Source: Nitrospira defluvii
Lineage (GTDB): Bacteria > Nitrospirota > Nitrospiria > Nitrospirales > Nitrospiraceae
NCBI GenBank assembly: GCA_000196815.1
Contig: FP929003.1
Span: 3,061,501 to 3,125,500, forward strand
Length of the DNA: 64,000 nucleotides
Direction: 5' to 3'
In this document: one piece after another, positions 63,099 through 64,000 of the stretch
How the letters are laid out: each line of letters starts with the position of its first letter
How positions within the stretch are numbered: position 1 is the stretch's first letter
Notes under the pieces: generated by a model
Told to the model about the DNA's origin: nothing
Databases searched by the model: none
Seen by the model: the letters and a program-made list of their open reading frames with translations, nothing else
Program-made: the position numbers and the translations under genes

Positions 63099-63731
63099 AT
63101 GAACAGGCCGGGATCATCAGGCGAACAACGTGCACAAGAGCGATTCGGCACCTCGGCTCGCGCAACAGCATTTTATGCCCATCAAACCCTGCCCTACCTC
63201 AATCAGCAGATGCAGCAGTTCATCGCACGGATGGAGATGGTCTTCATTGCCACCGCCGACGGGAAGGGAGCGTGCGATTGTTCGTTTCGAGCCGGCGAGC
63301 CTGGATTCGTGCAGGTGCTTGATGAGAAAACGCTGGTCTACCCGGAGTATCGCGGGAACGGTGTGCTGGCGAGTCTGGGAAACATCATGGAGAATCCACA
63401 CATCGGCATGATCTTTCCGGACTTTTATCAGTCGACGGTCGGACTACATGTAAACGGAAGCGCTCGTGTGCTCAATCCGACCGACACAGAGAACCTGCCT
63501 CACCTTTCGGCGCGCATCGCCGAAGCCGCTCACGTCAAGGGCGGGCGCCACCCCAAAGCCTGGGTGCTCATCGGCGTGGAGGAAGCCTACATCCACTGTT
63601 CCAAACATGTGCCGCTCCTCAAGCGACTGGACAAACACATTGCCTGGGGCAGCGACGACGAGCAGGCCAAGGGCGGGAATTTCTTCAAGATCACCCCTGA
63701 TCCACCTCCGGGCGCGCCGGCTGGCGAGTAG
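63099..63731 (+). CDS. Pyridoxamine 5'-phosphate oxidase family protein
   Basis: The 210-residue protein resembles the flavin-binding split-barrel family: FIATADGKGACDCSFRAGEPGF, YPEYRGNGVLASLGNIMENPHIGMIFPDF and GSARVLN. It starts 2 nt after the regulator stop. Members bind FMN or F420 and include oxidoreductases of broad function. It is convergent with the Tex-like gene, with 8 nt between stops. Confidence 0.8.
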   Translation: MNRPGSSGEQRAQERFGTSARATAFYAHQTLPYLNQQMQQFIARMEMVFIATADGKGACDCSFRAGEPGFVQVLDEKTLVYPEYRGNGVLASLGNIMENPHIGMIFPDFYQSTVGLHVNGSARVLNPTDTENLPHLSARIAEAAHVKGGRHPKAWVLIGVEEAYIHCSKHVPLLKRLDKHIAWGSDDEQAKGGNFFKITPDPPPGAPAGE

Positions 63732-63739
63732 GCCGCTCG

Positions 63740-64000
63740 CTACTTTTTCTCTTTGGCACGAGCCAAGGCCAGCGCAAATGCCCCGATAGGCTGAGGCTCA
63801 CGGGACCCACCCCGCTGCTGATCGGCGGGGCGCCGGTCGCGCGTGTCACGCGGCCCTCCGGCACGGGGATCAGGCTGTGAGGCCGGCGTCGCGGCATCCT
63901 CCATACGCATGGTCAGCGAAATCCGCTGCCGCGGCACATCGACGGCCAGTACCTTCACCTTCACGATCTGACCCGGTTTCACGACTTCATGCGGATCTTT
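63740..64000 (-). CDS. Tex-like S1 RNA-binding protein, C-terminal part only
   Basis: The frame runs in from the right edge and ends at a stop at 63740-63742. The visible 86 residues start [20 protein letters not shown] and continue [14 protein letters not shown], the end of the S1 domain in Tex/YhgF transcription accessory proteins. A Pro/Arg/Gly-rich tail follows. Other S1-domain proteins cannot be ruled out because the helical and YqgF-like parts lie outside the window. Confidence 0.75.
   Translation of the reverse strand, partial: KDPHEVVKPGQIVKVKVLAVDVPRQRISLTMRMEDAATPASQPDPRAGGPRDTRDRRPADQQRGGSREPQPIGAFALALARAKEKK

Overview
The window looks like a chromosomal segment of a GC-rich Gram-negative bacterium. 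It encodes outer-membrane porins ending in aromatic residues, many lipoproteins with clear lipoboxes, a TolC-type channel and periplasmic binding proteins. The gene mix (a long amino-acid/propionate catabolic run, heavy molybdate uptake capacity, an intergenic repeat that resembles one I recall from Nitrospira genomes) points to Nitrospira or a close relative. That assignment is inference and was not checked by search.

Layout. (1) 1-2939, minus strand: a thiolase cut by the window edge, a FadD-like acyl-CoA synthetase and a heme-oxygenase-like diiron protein. (2) 3165-26479, plus strand: a tightly packed run of about 22 genes, many overlapping by ATGA/GTGA. It covers homogentisate catabolism, an OPRT-like phosphoribosyltransferase, a 2-oxoacid dehydrogenase (E1a, E1b, E2), thiolase and 3-hydroxyacyl-CoA dehydrogenase, split methylmalonyl-CoA mutase with its MeaB chaperone, the distal leucine pathway, the 2-methylcitrate cycle, an acyl-CoA synthetase, an acyl-CoA dehydrogenase and a small membrane protein. 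Together these would turn Tyr/Phe, branched-chain amino acids and propionate into acetyl-CoA, acetoacetate, fumarate, succinyl-CoA and pyruvate. (3) 26581-30473, minus: an MscS channel, a lipoprotein and an 11-repeat TPR protein. A tRNA with a CAT anticodon sits at 30668-30743 (plus).

(4) 30891-42999, minus: an export and adhesion locus of TolC, HlyD-type adaptor, GAF-HlyD hybrid, M50-peptidase/HlyD hybrid and a ~2018-residue DUF4347/cadherin-like protein whose gene holds four 645-bp tandem repeats. No ABC ATPase is present. (5) 43000-45092: a LexA-like S24 repressor with an XRE-type HTH, followed by two small proteins. Its promoter has an inverted repeat over the -10 and start codon and appears leaderless. 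(6) 45114-47068: an AT-rich gap with DnaA-box-like sites, then two tandem TraT-like lipoproteins.

(7) 47289-59913: a two-winged oxyanion (probably molybdate) acquisition island. The minus wing encodes an XRE/binding-protein fusion regulator, binding protein, lipoprotein, porin, ModA, lipoprotein, Mop, ModB and ModC. The plus wing encodes porin, binding protein, lipoprotein, DUF2325 protein and a sulfate-type binding protein. The wings share back-to-back promoters. If the host is a nitrite oxidiser, molybdenum supply for nitrite oxidoreductase would explain this investment (inference). (8) 60135-63096: a histidine kinase and NtrC-type sigma54 activator, then a PNPOx-like protein and the end of a Tex-like protein.
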